Both the position numbers and the translations under genes were made by a program. Source: Variovorax sp. YR216 (GTDB taxonomy: Bacteria > Pseudomonadota > Gammaproteobacteria > Burkholderiales > Burkholderiaceae_C). Taken from it: a stretch of 64,000 bases of DNA. Below the pieces are notes generated by a model. That model had not been told where the DNA came from. It did not search any database and was given only the letters and a program-made list of their open reading frames with translations. Shown piece after piece: positions 10,928 to 18,880 of this stretch (positions are counted from its first letter, which is position 1; the number at the start of each line of letters is the position of its first letter). The stretch lies in the NCBI RefSeq assembly GCF_900107745.1, contig NZ_FNRO01000009.1, positions 1-64,000 on the forward strand, given 5' to 3'.

Positions 10928-12214
10928 TCAGAACGCGTGACGAATCCCGAAGTCGTAGCCGTAGGCGGTGTCGGCGCGATAGCCGCTGGTCGGATTCACC
11001 AGGTCGGCGATGCTCGGGCTGAGATAGCCGACGCTCCCGTTGGGCGGCAGGGCCGGTGGAATGGCCGCGCCGTTCTTGTTCTTCGTGTAGGCCACGGTGG
11101 CGTAGAGCAGCGTGCGCTTGGAGAGGTTGTGCACGTAGCCCAGCGCCAGCTTGTCGGTCTTGGGATCCGGCACGCTCACGCCGACCGGGGCGACGTTCTT
11201 GAGGTCCGCCTGAAGGTGCGAATACGTAGCGCGAATCAGCCCGGGACCGACGGGCACGGTCAGGCCCAGCAGGTAACCGGTGATCGTGATGTCGCCCGAC
11301 GGCGTGAGCACCAGCGGGACCGATCGGTCGTTCTGCAGTACGACGTGCGAATACTCGCCGTACAGCTTCACCGGCCCGAAGTCGTACGAACCGCCGATGT
11401 TCCCCGTGTTGAGGTATCTCGTGAGCCCGGCGAAATAGTTGTCGCCGATGACACTCGAACCGTACGCCGCAGCCACGTCGAACGAACCGGTCGCGTAACC
11501 CATGCGGGCGCCGGCGTAGCGTCCGGTGCGCGCGGTATTCGGAAGATCCGGGGTCAAAGTGCCGGGGTCGTACTTTGTGTTCTCGCCAAGGGCGTACATC
11601 ACCTGGCCGTAGAAGCCGCCCAGGTCCGGAGGCAGGAAGTAGCTGACGCTGTTGCTGGCACGCACGTAGTTCGGATTGACGATCAGGTTGCCGATCGTGC
11701 CCGCGCTGCCGGCGCCGCCGAGCAGCATGCTGATGGCGACGGCGCCCACCCCGACGGTCTGGAAGGGGTCGAAGACATTGTCATTCCAGAAAGTCGGGGT
11801 GTAGTCCCGGCCCAGCCTCACCTCGCCGAAGGCACCCGACAGGCTGACGGTCGAACGACGGTTGAAGGCGACGCCAATCGGCGTGACGCTGGCGCCCGTG
11901 TCGTTGGCAATGCCGGCTTCTAGCCAGAAACTGGCGGCGAGGCCGCCGCCGAGATCCTCCGTTCCGCGAAACCCGACCCGGCTGCCCGTGTAGTTGCCGC
12001 TCGACAGCACCCACTGGCTCTGACGCACATCCGGGCGCGGCACCAGCGGCGCGGGATTGGACGGATTGAACACGTTGAGCGTGTTCACGTACTTGCTGTT
12101 GGTCTGGTAGTAGCTCACCGCCGCGTCGACGACACCGAACAGTGTGATGGACGACTGGGCCCATGCCGAGCCGGCGGCGACCAGTGCCGCCACGAAAGCG
12201 AGTGACTTCTTCAC
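10928..12214 (-). CDS. Gram-negative porin (Burkholderiales OmpC/Omp32-like)
   Basis: A 428-residue outer-membrane porin of the 16-strand general type. It starts with a clear signal peptide (KKSLAFVAALVAAGSAWAQ) followed by SSITLFGVVDAAVSYY, the hallmark first strand. Internal motifs GSRVGFRGTEDLGGGLAASFWLE and FNRRSTVSLSG.FGEVRLGRDYTP are family signatures, and it ends in Phe (GIRHAF), as outer-membrane beta barrels do. The GTG at 12214 is chosen because GGAGG lies seven bases upstream, whereas the ATG two codons earlier would leave only one base. It is convergent with the hybrid kinase; the two stop codons lie in a short palindrome (CTGATC-CGT-GATCAG). Confidence 0.93.
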   Translation of the reverse strand: MKKSLAFVAALVAAGSAWAQSSITLFGVVDAAVSYYQTNSKYVNTLNVFNPSNPAPLVPRPDVRQSQWVLSSGNYTGSRVGFRGTEDLGGGLAASFWLEAGIANDTGASVTPIGVAFNRRSTVSLSGAFGEVRLGRDYTPTFWNDNVFDPFQTVGVGAVAISMLLGGAGSAGTIGNLIVNPNYVRASNSVSYFLPPDLGGFYGQVMYALGENTKYDPGTLTPDLPNTARTGRYAGARMGYATGSFDVAAAYGSSVIGDNYFAGLTRYLNTGNIGGSYDFGPVKLYGEYSHVVLQNDRSVPLVLTPSGDITITGYLLGLTVPVGPGLIRATYSHLQADLKNVAPVGVSVPDPKTDKLALGYVHNLSKRTLLYATVAYTKNKNGAAIPPALPPNGSVGYLSPSIADLVNPTSGYRADTAYGYDFGIRHAF

Positions 12215-12360
12215 GGGCATGCCTCCAAACCTCAAGTCCGACATCCTTGCACGAGCACTGCACATGGCGCAAGCACGAATCTCATCAAGATCGAGGCGCA
12301 GTGTCACCTTCGAGTGACGGGCCTTGGCAATAATGGCCGGGCTGAACCGACACTCGCAGA

Positions 12361-13644
12361 ATGCATACGCCCCAACACCCGGACCGCATCGCCCTTCACA
12401 ACGAAGTCCACGCCCGGCCGCCCGAGGCGATGACGCCGCCGCTGGCGATCGCGCATCTCGTGATGCTGGCAGACCCGTCGCAGCGCGAAGAAAGCCGACG
12501 GCACCTCGCCTCGCTGCTGCGCGACCACCATGTGCCGCCGCCCGACGAACACGTGACGCACCTGCGCACCGAACTGGGTGCGCTTCGGCTGCGGTGGGAA
12601 ATGCACACCGAGTTCGTCACCTGGACATTCACCCTGCGGATCCGGGACGATCAACTCGCCGTGGCGGATCTCGCCAGCGCGCTGGACGCCGCCCCTCGCG
12701 AATGGCTCGCCGGTCTGCCGGGGCAGTGCATCAGCAGCCTCGACCTCTGGGTGCTCCCCGGGGTGCGCCGCAATGGTGACGACCGCTTCCGGCAGCGCCT
12801 GTTGCACGAAGACCTGCTGGTGGGCTCGGCGGTGGCCGGCGAGCAGGCGCAGGTGTTCACGGACTTCGCGATCCATCCGAACGGGTCCTCCCGCTTCCTG
12901 CTCTATGCCGGCGAACTGCCCAGCCGCCGGCTCGGCCGGCTGGTACAGCGACTGCTGGAGATCGAGACCTACCGCATGGCCGCGATGCTGGGGCTGCCCA
13001 CCGCGCGCAAAACGGGTGTCGCCCTGGCGAGCGCGGAGAGCGACCTCGCGGGGCTCGCCCTGGCCATCCAGAGTGCCGAGCGGCAGGAAGAAGCCCAGCT
13101 CCTGGACCGGCTCACACGCCTTGCCGCCCAAGTGGAGAGCCAGTACGCCGCGACCCATTCGCGGTTCTCCGCGAGCAGCGCGTATTTCGAACTCCTCGAC
13201 CAACGCATCGCGCAGGTCGGTGAAGCGCGTCTCGAAGGACTTCAGACGATCGGCGAATTCATCGATCGCAGGCTGTCTCCGGCGCGAAAGACCTGCGAGT
13301 GGGCGACGAGACGGCAGGACGCCCTGTCCAGGCGCATCTCCCGCGTGAGCAGCCTGCTGCGCACCCGCGTGGAAATCGAGCAGCAGCAAAGCAGCCAGGC
13401 CTTGCTGGAGGCGCTCAACCAGCGGCAGGATCTCCAGTTGAAGCTGCAGGCCACGGTGGAAGGTCTCTCGGTCGCGGCGATCACCTACTACATCGTGGGT
13501 CTGGTGAGCTACCTCGCCAAGGGCGGCCAGAAGCTGGGCTGGCCGGTGTCGGCGGAATCGACGGCAGCCCTGGCGATTCCGCTGGTGGCGGGATCCGTCT
13601 GGTGGTCACTGCGACGGCTGCATCGGAGCATGTTCTCGCACTAG
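12361..13644 (+). CDS. DUF3422 family protein with C-terminal membrane segments
   Basis: A 427-residue protein that opens with HPDRIALHNEVHARPPEA, the signature of DUF3422. The first half is soluble. The middle has long helices likely to form coiled coils (SSAYFELLDQRIAQVGEARL, then RISRVSSLLRTRVEIEQQQ). Two hydrophobic segments follow near the C-terminus: about 370-390 (VAAITYYIVGLVSYLA) and 400-418 (AALAIPLVAGSVWWSL). The family is annotated only as an inner-membrane-anchored protein of unknown role. It is divergent from the porin, with a shared 146-base control region. Confidence 0.85.
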   Translation: MHTPQHPDRIALHNEVHARPPEAMTPPLAIAHLVMLADPSQREESRRHLASLLRDHHVPPPDEHVTHLRTELGALRLRWEMHTEFVTWTFTLRIRDDQLAVADLASALDAAPREWLAGLPGQCISSLDLWVLPGVRRNGDDRFRQRLLHEDLLVGSAVAGEQAQVFTDFAIHPNGSSRFLLYAGELPSRRLGRLVQRLLEIETYRMAAMLGLPTARKTGVALASAESDLAGLALAIQSAERQEEAQLLDRLTRLAAQVESQYAATHSRFSASSAYFELLDQRIAQVGEARLEGLQTIGEFIDRRLSPARKTCEWATRRQDALSRRISRVSSLLRTRVEIEQQQSSQALLEALNQRQDLQLKLQATVEGLSVAAITYYIVGLVSYLAKGGQKLGWPVSAESTAALAIPLVAGSVWWSLRRLHRSMFSH

Positions 13645-13654
13645 GGTCTCCGAT

Positions 13655-14227
13655 TCACAGCAGAAACGGAACCAGCGCTGCCACGCGGCGGCTGTAGGCC
13701 ATGTACGCCTCGCCGAACTGCTCCCGCATCCAGCGCTCCTCCATGCGCAGCTTTCGCCAGAGGGCCCAGACGACCAGCGCCACGGCGACGACGCCTCCGA
13801 GGTCGCCGCGAGCGATGGCGGAGCCGATGAAGGCCAGCAGAAGGCCCGAGTAGATCGGATGGCGCACGAGGCTGTACGGCCCCGTGGTGATGAGCTCGTG
13901 ATCCAGCTTGAGCGTCACGATACCGCTCCAGTTCCTGCCCAGGTACAGACGCGCCGAAACGCTGAACAGCAAACCGGCCAGCGTGAGCGCGGCCCCGGTC
14001 CAGAAGACCCACGGAGCGCGGGGAAGGATGCGCGTGCCGAACAACGGCCAGGGCGCAGTCGGGTGCCAAAGCAAGGCCACGGCCACCACGAGGGGGACGA
14101 TATGCAGGAGCCGCGAGCGAACCGGCTCCTGCCGCGCAGTGGCCTTGACGTCGCGCGACATCGCCCACCAATAGGCGCCCCAGGCAAGCCACATGGCGGG
14201 AATCATGTATCGATAGACAAGACTCAT
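13655..14227 (-). CDS. Isoprenylcysteine carboxyl methyltransferase / PEMT-like membrane protein
   Basis: A 190-residue integral membrane protein with about five hydrophobic segments. The C-terminal half carries the family signature: ITTGPYSLVRHPIYSGLLL, then MEERWMREQFGEAYMAYSRRVAALVPF, which forms the S-adenosylmethionine site in ICMT-like methyltransferases. The start at 14227 gives MSLVYRYMIPAMWLAWG, the expected first helix. In bacteria the substrates of these proteins are mostly unknown (lipids or small molecules). It runs convergent with DUF3422 and divergent from the ECF sigma gene. Confidence 0.85.
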   Translation of the reverse strand: MSLVYRYMIPAMWLAWGAYWWAMSRDVKATARQEPVRSRLLHIVPLVVAVALLWHPTAPWPLFGTRILPRAPWVFWTGAALTLAGLLFSVSARLYLGRNWSGIVTLKLDHELITTGPYSLVRHPIYSGLLLAFIGSAIARGDLGGVVAVALVVWALWRKLRMEERWMREQFGEAYMAYSRRVAALVPFLL

Positions 14228-14260
14228 CGGAACACCCCCAGTGTCGAGCACCAAGTCTAT

Positions 14261-14297
14261 TGAACCGTTTCCCCTTTGCCGGGAATGAACCGTTCCC
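14261..14297 (+). promoter_or_regulatory. Repeated TGAACCGTT element upstream of ECF sigma gene
   Basis: TGAACCGTT occurs at 14261-14269 and again at 14286-14294, 25 bases apart. The first copy is followed, 12 bases on, by GGAAT. The same arrangement (TGAACCGTT, 12 nt, GGAAT) occurs at 17635 in front of another gene of this cluster. ECF sigma -35 boxes often contain GAACC, so this is a candidate autoregulatory promoter for the sigma gene at 14396. GGAAT is not a classical -10 sequence, so the assignment is tentative. Confidence 0.4.
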
Positions 14298-14395
14298 GCC
14301 CTGCGAGACATCGAATGACGCCAGGAACACCTCCGAAGACACGCCCTCGGCGCGAGGAGTACAGTCCGCTGCACGCTCCCTCCCAAGAGGCTTTC

Positions 14396-15001
14396 ATGCC
14401 CAGCATGCCCCTCGATGCCGTTCGGCCGCACGACGAGGGAGTGGCCTTGGCCGATCGCGCCGAGGCGAGCCTGGTTGCCCGGGCCGCGGAAGGCGAGCTG
14501 CAGGCTTTCGAGCAGCTCTACCGCGCCTATCACCCGCGACTCACGCGCTTCCTGGACCGGTTGACGCGCCGGCCCGCACTCGTCGGGGAACTGCTCAACG
14601 ACACGATGCTGGTCGTCTGGAACCGGGCCGCGAGCTACAACGGCCAGAGCAAGGTATCGACCTGGATCTTTGCGATCGGCTATCGCAAGGCCATGAAGGC
14701 GCTGAGTCGTCTGGACGAGCCATTGCCGGACGAACCCGACGACGATCAGCCCGCGCCACCGGAGTCCAGCCCCGAATACCACGCGGCCCGATCGCAGATT
14801 CGCGAGGTGCTGGCGCAAGCCCTGGACCACCTCTCGTTCGAGCAGCGCGCGATCGTCCACCTGGCCTATTTCCACGGCATCGGCTGCCGTGAAATCAGCG
14901 ACATCGTGGGCTGCCCCGTCGACACGGTGAAGACGCGCATGTTCCATGCCCGACGCAGGCTGAAGACGCTGCTGGCGGGCCGGCTGGAGGATTGGCTATG
15001 A
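14396..15001 (+). CDS. ECF RNA polymerase sigma-70 factor
   Basis: A 201-residue sigma factor with the two ECF regions. Region 2 spans about 20-95 (FEQLYRAYHPRLTRFLDRL, LLNDTMLVVWNRAASYNGQ, STWIFAIGYRKAMKAL). After an acidic linker (DEPDDDQPAPPESS), region 4 follows at about 135-190 (LSFEQRAIVHLAYFHGIG, then REISDIVGCPVDTVKTRMFHARRRL). The ATG at 14396 has AGAGG six bases upstream; longer starts lack a ribosome site. The stop overlaps the anti-sigma start (ATGA), the usual layout of a sigma/anti-sigma pair. Targets probably include this operon and genes with the TGAACCGTT element. Confidence 0.9.
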   Translation: MPSMPLDAVRPHDEGVALADRAEASLVARAAEGELQAFEQLYRAYHPRLTRFLDRLTRRPALVGELLNDTMLVVWNRAASYNGQSKVSTWIFAIGYRKAMKALSRLDEPLPDEPDDDQPAPPESSPEYHAARSQIREVLAQALDHLSFEQRAIVHLAYFHGIGCREISDIVGCPVDTVKTRMFHARRRLKTLLAGRLEDWL

Positions 15002-15663
15002 GCGGAAGGGTGGTCCAGCTCGGCACGGATCTGCATCAGAAGGTGCAGGCCCTGCTGCCTTGGTACGTCAGCGCGAGCCTCGACGAGGAGGAACGCGCCC
15101 GCGTCGAAGCGCACATCGCCGAGTGCCCGCGCTGCCAGGCCGAGCTGGCCTGGGAACGGGACGTCCAGGCCGCGTATGCGCAATCGACGACCAGCGCCGG
15201 CGGCGATGCCGCCCAGGGATTCGCGCTGTTGCGCGAGCGCATCGCTGCCGACGCATCCCCGCCACAAGGCCACGGCCTCCTGGCGCGGCTGAAGGCGCAC
15301 TGGCGCGAGACCCCGGCCTGGACGCGCTGGACACTGGCGGGCCAGTGCGCCGTGGTCGCGGCATTGAGCAGCGTGCTGCTCGTCGCGCTGGCGCCCGACC
15401 CCGGCTTCCGGGCCCTGGGCGGGCTGGCGAGCGGCTCGGGCGCCGGCGGCAATCTGATCGTGAGATTCCGGCCCGATGCCACCGAGCAGGACATGCGGCG
15501 CGTGCTGCGCGACAGCGAGGCCCGGCTCATCTACGGGCCGACCGCCACCGACGCCTACCTGCTGGCGGTGCCCGCCGGTTTCGAATCCGAGGCGGTGAAA
15601 CGGCTGCGCAGCGAACGCGCGGTGCTGCTCGTCGAATCGCTCGATGGCCGGGCAGCGCCATGA
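14998..15663 (+). CDS. Membrane anti-sigma factor with zinc-binding N-domain and a propeptide-like C-domain
   Basis: A 221-residue single-pass membrane protein. The cytosolic part has the zinc anti-sigma motif H39xxxC43xxC46 (AHIAECPRCQAEL). A transmembrane helix spans about 112-132 (TLAGQCAVVAALSSVLLVAL). The remaining 85 residues would lie in the periplasm and include, at about 152-216, a compact domain (NLIVRFRPDATEQDMRRVL, then ARLIYGPTATDAYLLAVP) that looks like the I9/subtilase propeptide fold: a beta strand, helix, two strands, helix, strand. The next gene encodes a subtilase, so this domain could bind or sense that protease. The domain match is from my own reading and needs a profile comparison. 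Overlaps its neighbours by 4 bases on both sides. Confidence 0.85.
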   Translation: MSGRVVQLGTDLHQKVQALLPWYVSASLDEEERARVEAHIAECPRCQAELAWERDVQAAYAQSTTSAGGDAAQGFALLRERIAADASPPQGHGLLARLKAHWRETPAWTRWTLAGQCAVVAALSSVLLVALAPDPGFRALGGLASGSGAGGNLIVRFRPDATEQDMRRVLRDSEARLIYGPTATDAYLLAVPAGFESEAVKRLRSERAVLLVESLDGRAAP

Positions 15664-16928
15664 AGCAACTCCTGCTTCTGGGCGCATGGGCCCTCGCCCT
15701 CGGCGCAGCCCAGCCGCTCGCGCTCGCCGCGCCGGATGAGCAATCCGCGGCAGTGGCAGCCGCGGCCGTGTCGGCGCCCGCGCCCGGTCAGCAGGTGCTG
15801 CTGCTGTTGCGCCTTCCGCCGGAGCACTACCGGCCCGAGAACGCCTATTCGGGCGGCTACGGCGACGGCCCGGCGCATGGCGCACGTCGCCGCATGGCGG
15901 CCGCGCTGGCGCGCGACCACGGGCTGACGCTCGTCACCGACTGGGCGATGCCGTTGCTGGGCCTGGACTGCTTCGTGATGCAGGTGCCGGACGATCAATT
16001 GCCCGAGAACGTGGCGCAGGCCCTGTCCCAGGACCCGCGCGTTGCCTGGGCCCAGCCGATGAACCTGTTCCGGGCTCGCGGCCATGACGATCCGCTGTAC
16101 TCGCTGCAACCGGCTGCGCAAGCCTGGCACCTGCTGGATCTGCATGAGATCTCGACCGGGCGCGACGTGCGCGTCGCCGTCGTCGACAGCGGTGTCGACC
16201 TGCAGCACCCGGACCTCGTCGGCCAGATCGCGCTGAAAGAGAACTTCGTCGACACCCACCGCGACGTCCCCGAGGACCACGGCACCGCGGTCGCCGGCAT
16301 CATCGCCGCGCGCGCCGACAACGGCGTCGGCATCGTCGGCGTCGCGCCGAACGCACGGCTGCTTGCGCTGCGCGCCTGCTGGCAGGAAAGCGCGCAGGCC
16401 ACCCTGTGCACGAGCCTGAGCCTCGCGATGGCGCTGCACTTCGCGATCACGCACGACGCCGCCGTCATCAACCTCAGCCTGAGCGGGCCGCGCGATCGCC
16501 TGCTGGACGGGCTGCTGGACGTGGCGCTGTCGCGCAACATCAGCATCATCGGCGCCGTCGACCGGAAACTGCCGGACGGCGGGTTTCCCGCCTCGCATGC
16601 CGGCGTCGTGGCGGTCGCCGACGACACCGGCGAGCCGGCCCTGCGCAGCGCACTGCTCGCGCCCGGCCGCGATGTGCCGACCACCCTGCCGGGCGGCCGC
16701 TGGAACCTCGTGTCGGGCTCGTCCTATGCCGCGGCTCATGTGGCGGGGCTTTTCGCATTGATGCGCGAACGGGCGCCGGCCAGCATGGCGGCACCTTCCG
16801 TCGCCAGCGTCGTCTCTTTTCCCGGTGGAGGAATCGACGCCTGTGCCACACTGGCACACGTCGCAGGCGATGACGCCTGCGTGCGCACCGTGACACGCTC
16901 GATGGCACCTTCCAACGCCCGTCAGTGA
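15660..16928 (+). CDS. Secreted S8 subtilisin-like serine protease
   Basis: A 422-residue exported subtilase. A signal peptide (about 1-24, LLLLGAWALALGAAQPLALAA) is followed by a prodomain of about 110 residues, then the catalytic domain. The triad is visible: Asp176 (AVVDSGVDLQHPDL), His207 (DHGTAVAGIIAA), Ser355 (SGSSYAAAHVAG). At the position of the oxyanion Asn, where subtilases have AAGN, this protein has GAVD (Asp301). Asp at that site occurs in proprotein convertase 2, so activity may be retained but altered. The ATG overlaps the anti-sigma stop by 4 bases. Location suggests a substrate or signal-producing role in sigma control. Confidence 0.88.
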   Translation: MKQLLLLGAWALALGAAQPLALAAPDEQSAAVAAAAVSAPAPGQQVLLLLRLPPEHYRPENAYSGGYGDGPAHGARRRMAAALARDHGLTLVTDWAMPLLGLDCFVMQVPDDQLPENVAQALSQDPRVAWAQPMNLFRARGHDDPLYSLQPAAQAWHLLDLHEISTGRDVRVAVVDSGVDLQHPDLVGQIALKENFVDTHRDVPEDHGTAVAGIIAARADNGVGIVGVAPNARLLALRACWQESAQATLCTSLSLAMALHFAITHDAAVINLSLSGPRDRLLDGLLDVALSRNISIIGAVDRKLPDGGFPASHAGVVAVADDTGEPALRSALLAPGRDVPTTLPGGRWNLVSGSSYAAAHVAGLFALMRERAPASMAAPSVASVVSFPGGGIDACATLAHVAGDDACVRTVTRSMAPSNARQ

Positions 16929-16929
16929 C

Positions 16930-17622
16930 ATGCCGACCGCCGGTCCGCGTACGGCGCTGTGTCCCTCGCTGTTCTTCGCGTGCGGCGTTGCGTTCGCGCA
17001 AGTCGGCGGGAACATCGCATTCCTCACGGATGACCGCTACCGCGGCATCTCGCTCAGCCAGGAAAAGCCGACGCTTCGCCTTGGCGCCGCCTACGACGAT
17101 CCGAGCGGCTGGTTCGGCGGCGTATCGCTCACCGAGGTGATGCTCTACCGGCCACGCTGGCAGGTGCAGGTGCTCGGCTACGCGGGCTATGCAGGCCGGC
17201 TGTCGGAACGACTCGGCTGGGAAGCAGGCGCCACCGTCGTTCACTTCGGCGCGGACTCGAAATACGACTACCAGGAGGTGTTCGGCGGCCTGAGCGGCGA
17301 ACGCTGGAACGCGCGGCTGCACTACTCGCCCGACTATTTCGGGAGCGGCACGCGCACCGCCTACGGCGAATTCAATGTCGGCGTGCCGATCTCGCCCATC
17401 ATGCGCGTGACAGCCCATGCCGGGGCCCTGATGCGGCTCGGCGGCGCATCCATCGAAGGCGGGCGCGTCAGCCTCGACGGAAGCCTGGGACTCGCCGTGG
17501 CGCGCGACGCATGGGAGGCGCAGATCGCCTGGGTGGCGGGCGGGCGCAGCGCCGTCTATCCGACGGCCTATGGGCGCGCCTCGCAGAGCACGCTGGTGCT
17601 GAGCGCGTCGCTGTCCTTCTGA
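16930..17622 (+). CDS. TorF-family putative porin / outer-membrane protein (TIGR02001-like)
   Basis: A 230-residue exported beta-barrel protein. The N-terminus is a signal sequence ending VAFAQ, followed by VGGNIAFLTDDRYRGISLSQ, the recognisable start of the TIGR02001 family. Alternating residues and GYAGYAGRLSERLGWEAGATV and ending LSASLSF (terminal Phe) fit an outer-membrane barrel of about ten strands. It starts two bases after the protease stop and is probably in the same operon, which makes an envelope function for the sigma system likely. Confidence 0.82.
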   Translation: MPTAGPRTALCPSLFFACGVAFAQVGGNIAFLTDDRYRGISLSQEKPTLRLGAAYDDPSGWFGGVSLTEVMLYRPRWQVQVLGYAGYAGRLSERLGWEAGATVVHFGADSKYDYQEVFGGLSGERWNARLHYSPDYFGSGTRTAYGEFNVGVPISPIMRVTAHAGALMRLGGASIEGGRVSLDGSLGLAVARDAWEAQIAWVAGGRSAVYPTAYGRASQSTLVLSASLSF

Positions 17623-17634
17623 TTCGCGCGCGCA

Positions 17635-17660
17635 TGAACCGTTGGCGCTCGGGCCGGAAT
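17635..17660 (+). promoter_or_regulatory. TGAACCGTT-N12-GGAAT element upstream of TIGR03118 gene
   Basis: TGAACCGTT at 17635-17643 is followed after 12 bases by GGAAT (17656-17660), the same spacing as at 14261 before the ECF sigma gene. It lies 29 bases upstream of the start codon at 17689. Candidate target promoter of the local ECF sigma factor. The evidence is only the shared sequence and position. Confidence 0.4.
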
Positions 17661-17688
17661 ACACCGAGACCGAACCGAGGGAAATGCA

Positions 17689-18846
17689 ATGAGCACCCAT
17701 CGCTTGAAGCTCTACCGGCTCGCCTGTGCGGGTACCTTGTTCCTGGCTGCCTGCGGCGGCGGTGGTGGATACGGGGGGCGCAGCACCATCATGCCGGGCT
17801 TCGGCACCCCACCCGGCATGGGCATGGGCATGGTCGCCGGCGCGAGCTTTGCCGCGACCACCCTGGTGTCCGACCTCCCCATCGCGAACAACCCCTACGG
17901 GAACGGCAAGGCCGACACGAACCTGATCAATCCGTGGGGCGTGGCCTTCAATCCGAGCGGGTTCGTCTGGTTGGCGAACAACGGCTCGTCGACCTCGACG
18001 CTCTACGACGGCAATGGCGCGCCGCAATCCCTGGTCGTGTCGATCCCGCCGGGCGGCGCCGGCAGCGCCAGGCCGACCGGCATCGTCTTCAATGGCCACC
18101 AGGACTTCAGGGTCACGCGCAGCGGTGTCTCGGGCGCGAGCGCCTTCATCTTCGTCGGCCAGGGCGGCACGTTATCGGGCTGGTCGCCCGGCGTCGACAT
18201 GACCCATGCGATCACGGTCTTCGACGGCAGCGGCGCCGGCGCGGTCTACACCGGCCTCGCCATCGCAAGCCAGGGCGCGTCGGACATGCTGTACGCGGCG
18301 GACTTCCGTCATGCGACGGTCGACATGTTCGACTCGAGCTTCACGAAAGTGACCGTTGCAGGCACCTTCATCGATCCGGCCGTTCCATCCGGCTACGCGC
18401 CGTTCGGCATCCAGGCGATCGGCGATCTGATCTACGTCAGCTATGCCAGGCAGGATGCGCAAGCCCTGAATGCGGTCGCGGGAGCCGGCTTGGGCGCGGT
18501 CGATGCCTTCGACACCTCGGGCCGTCTTGTCCGCAGGGTCGTGCCGCCTGGCGGCCCGGTCGACGAGCCGTGGGGCATGGCGATGGCGCCGGCGAGCTTC
18601 GGCCCGTTCAGCAACGCCCTGCTGGTCGCCAACAGCGGCTCCGGGACCATCGGCGCATTCAACCCGACCAGCGGTGCGTTCATGGGGACGCTCTCCATGT
18701 CGAGCGGAAGTCCGATCGTGATCGACGGCCTGCGCGGCATCGCTTTCGGCAACGGCCTCAACAACCAGCCGACGAACACCCTGTTCTTCGCCGCGGGCCC
18801 CGGCGGAGGAACCCATGGCATCTATGGCCGCATCGACGTCCGCTGA
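17689..18846 (+). CDS. TIGR03118-family exported lipoprotein (beta-propeller-like)
   Basis: A 385-residue protein. The N-terminus ends in a lipobox-like FLAACGGGGG, so Cys21 or so is likely lipidated. The mature part has repeated beta-propeller-type segments: NLINPWGVAFNPSGFVWLANNGSS, then PTGIVFNG, SDMLYAADFRHATVDMFDSSF, EPWGMAMAPASFGPFSNALLVAN and RGIAFGNGLNNQPTNTLFF. This is the TIGR03118 family, whose function is not known. A glycine- and methionine-rich linker (MPGFGTPPGMGMGMV) follows the lipobox. It precedes, on the same strand, a TPR protein at 35 bases. Confidence 0.82.
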   Translation: MSTHRLKLYRLACAGTLFLAACGGGGGYGGRSTIMPGFGTPPGMGMGMVAGASFAATTLVSDLPIANNPYGNGKADTNLINPWGVAFNPSGFVWLANNGSSTSTLYDGNGAPQSLVVSIPPGGAGSARPTGIVFNGHQDFRVTRSGVSGASAFIFVGQGGTLSGWSPGVDMTHAITVFDGSGAGAVYTGLAIASQGASDMLYAADFRHATVDMFDSSFTKVTVAGTFIDPAVPSGYAPFGIQAIGDLIYVSYARQDAQALNAVAGAGLGAVDAFDTSGRLVRRVVPPGGPVDEPWGMAMAPASFGPFSNALLVANSGSGTIGAFNPTSGAFMGTLSMSSGSPIVIDGLRGIAFGNGLNNQPTNTLFFAAGPGGGTHGIYGRIDVR

Positions 18847-18880
18847 TGACGCTGTCACTTTTCTCAAGGAGCAACGCACC

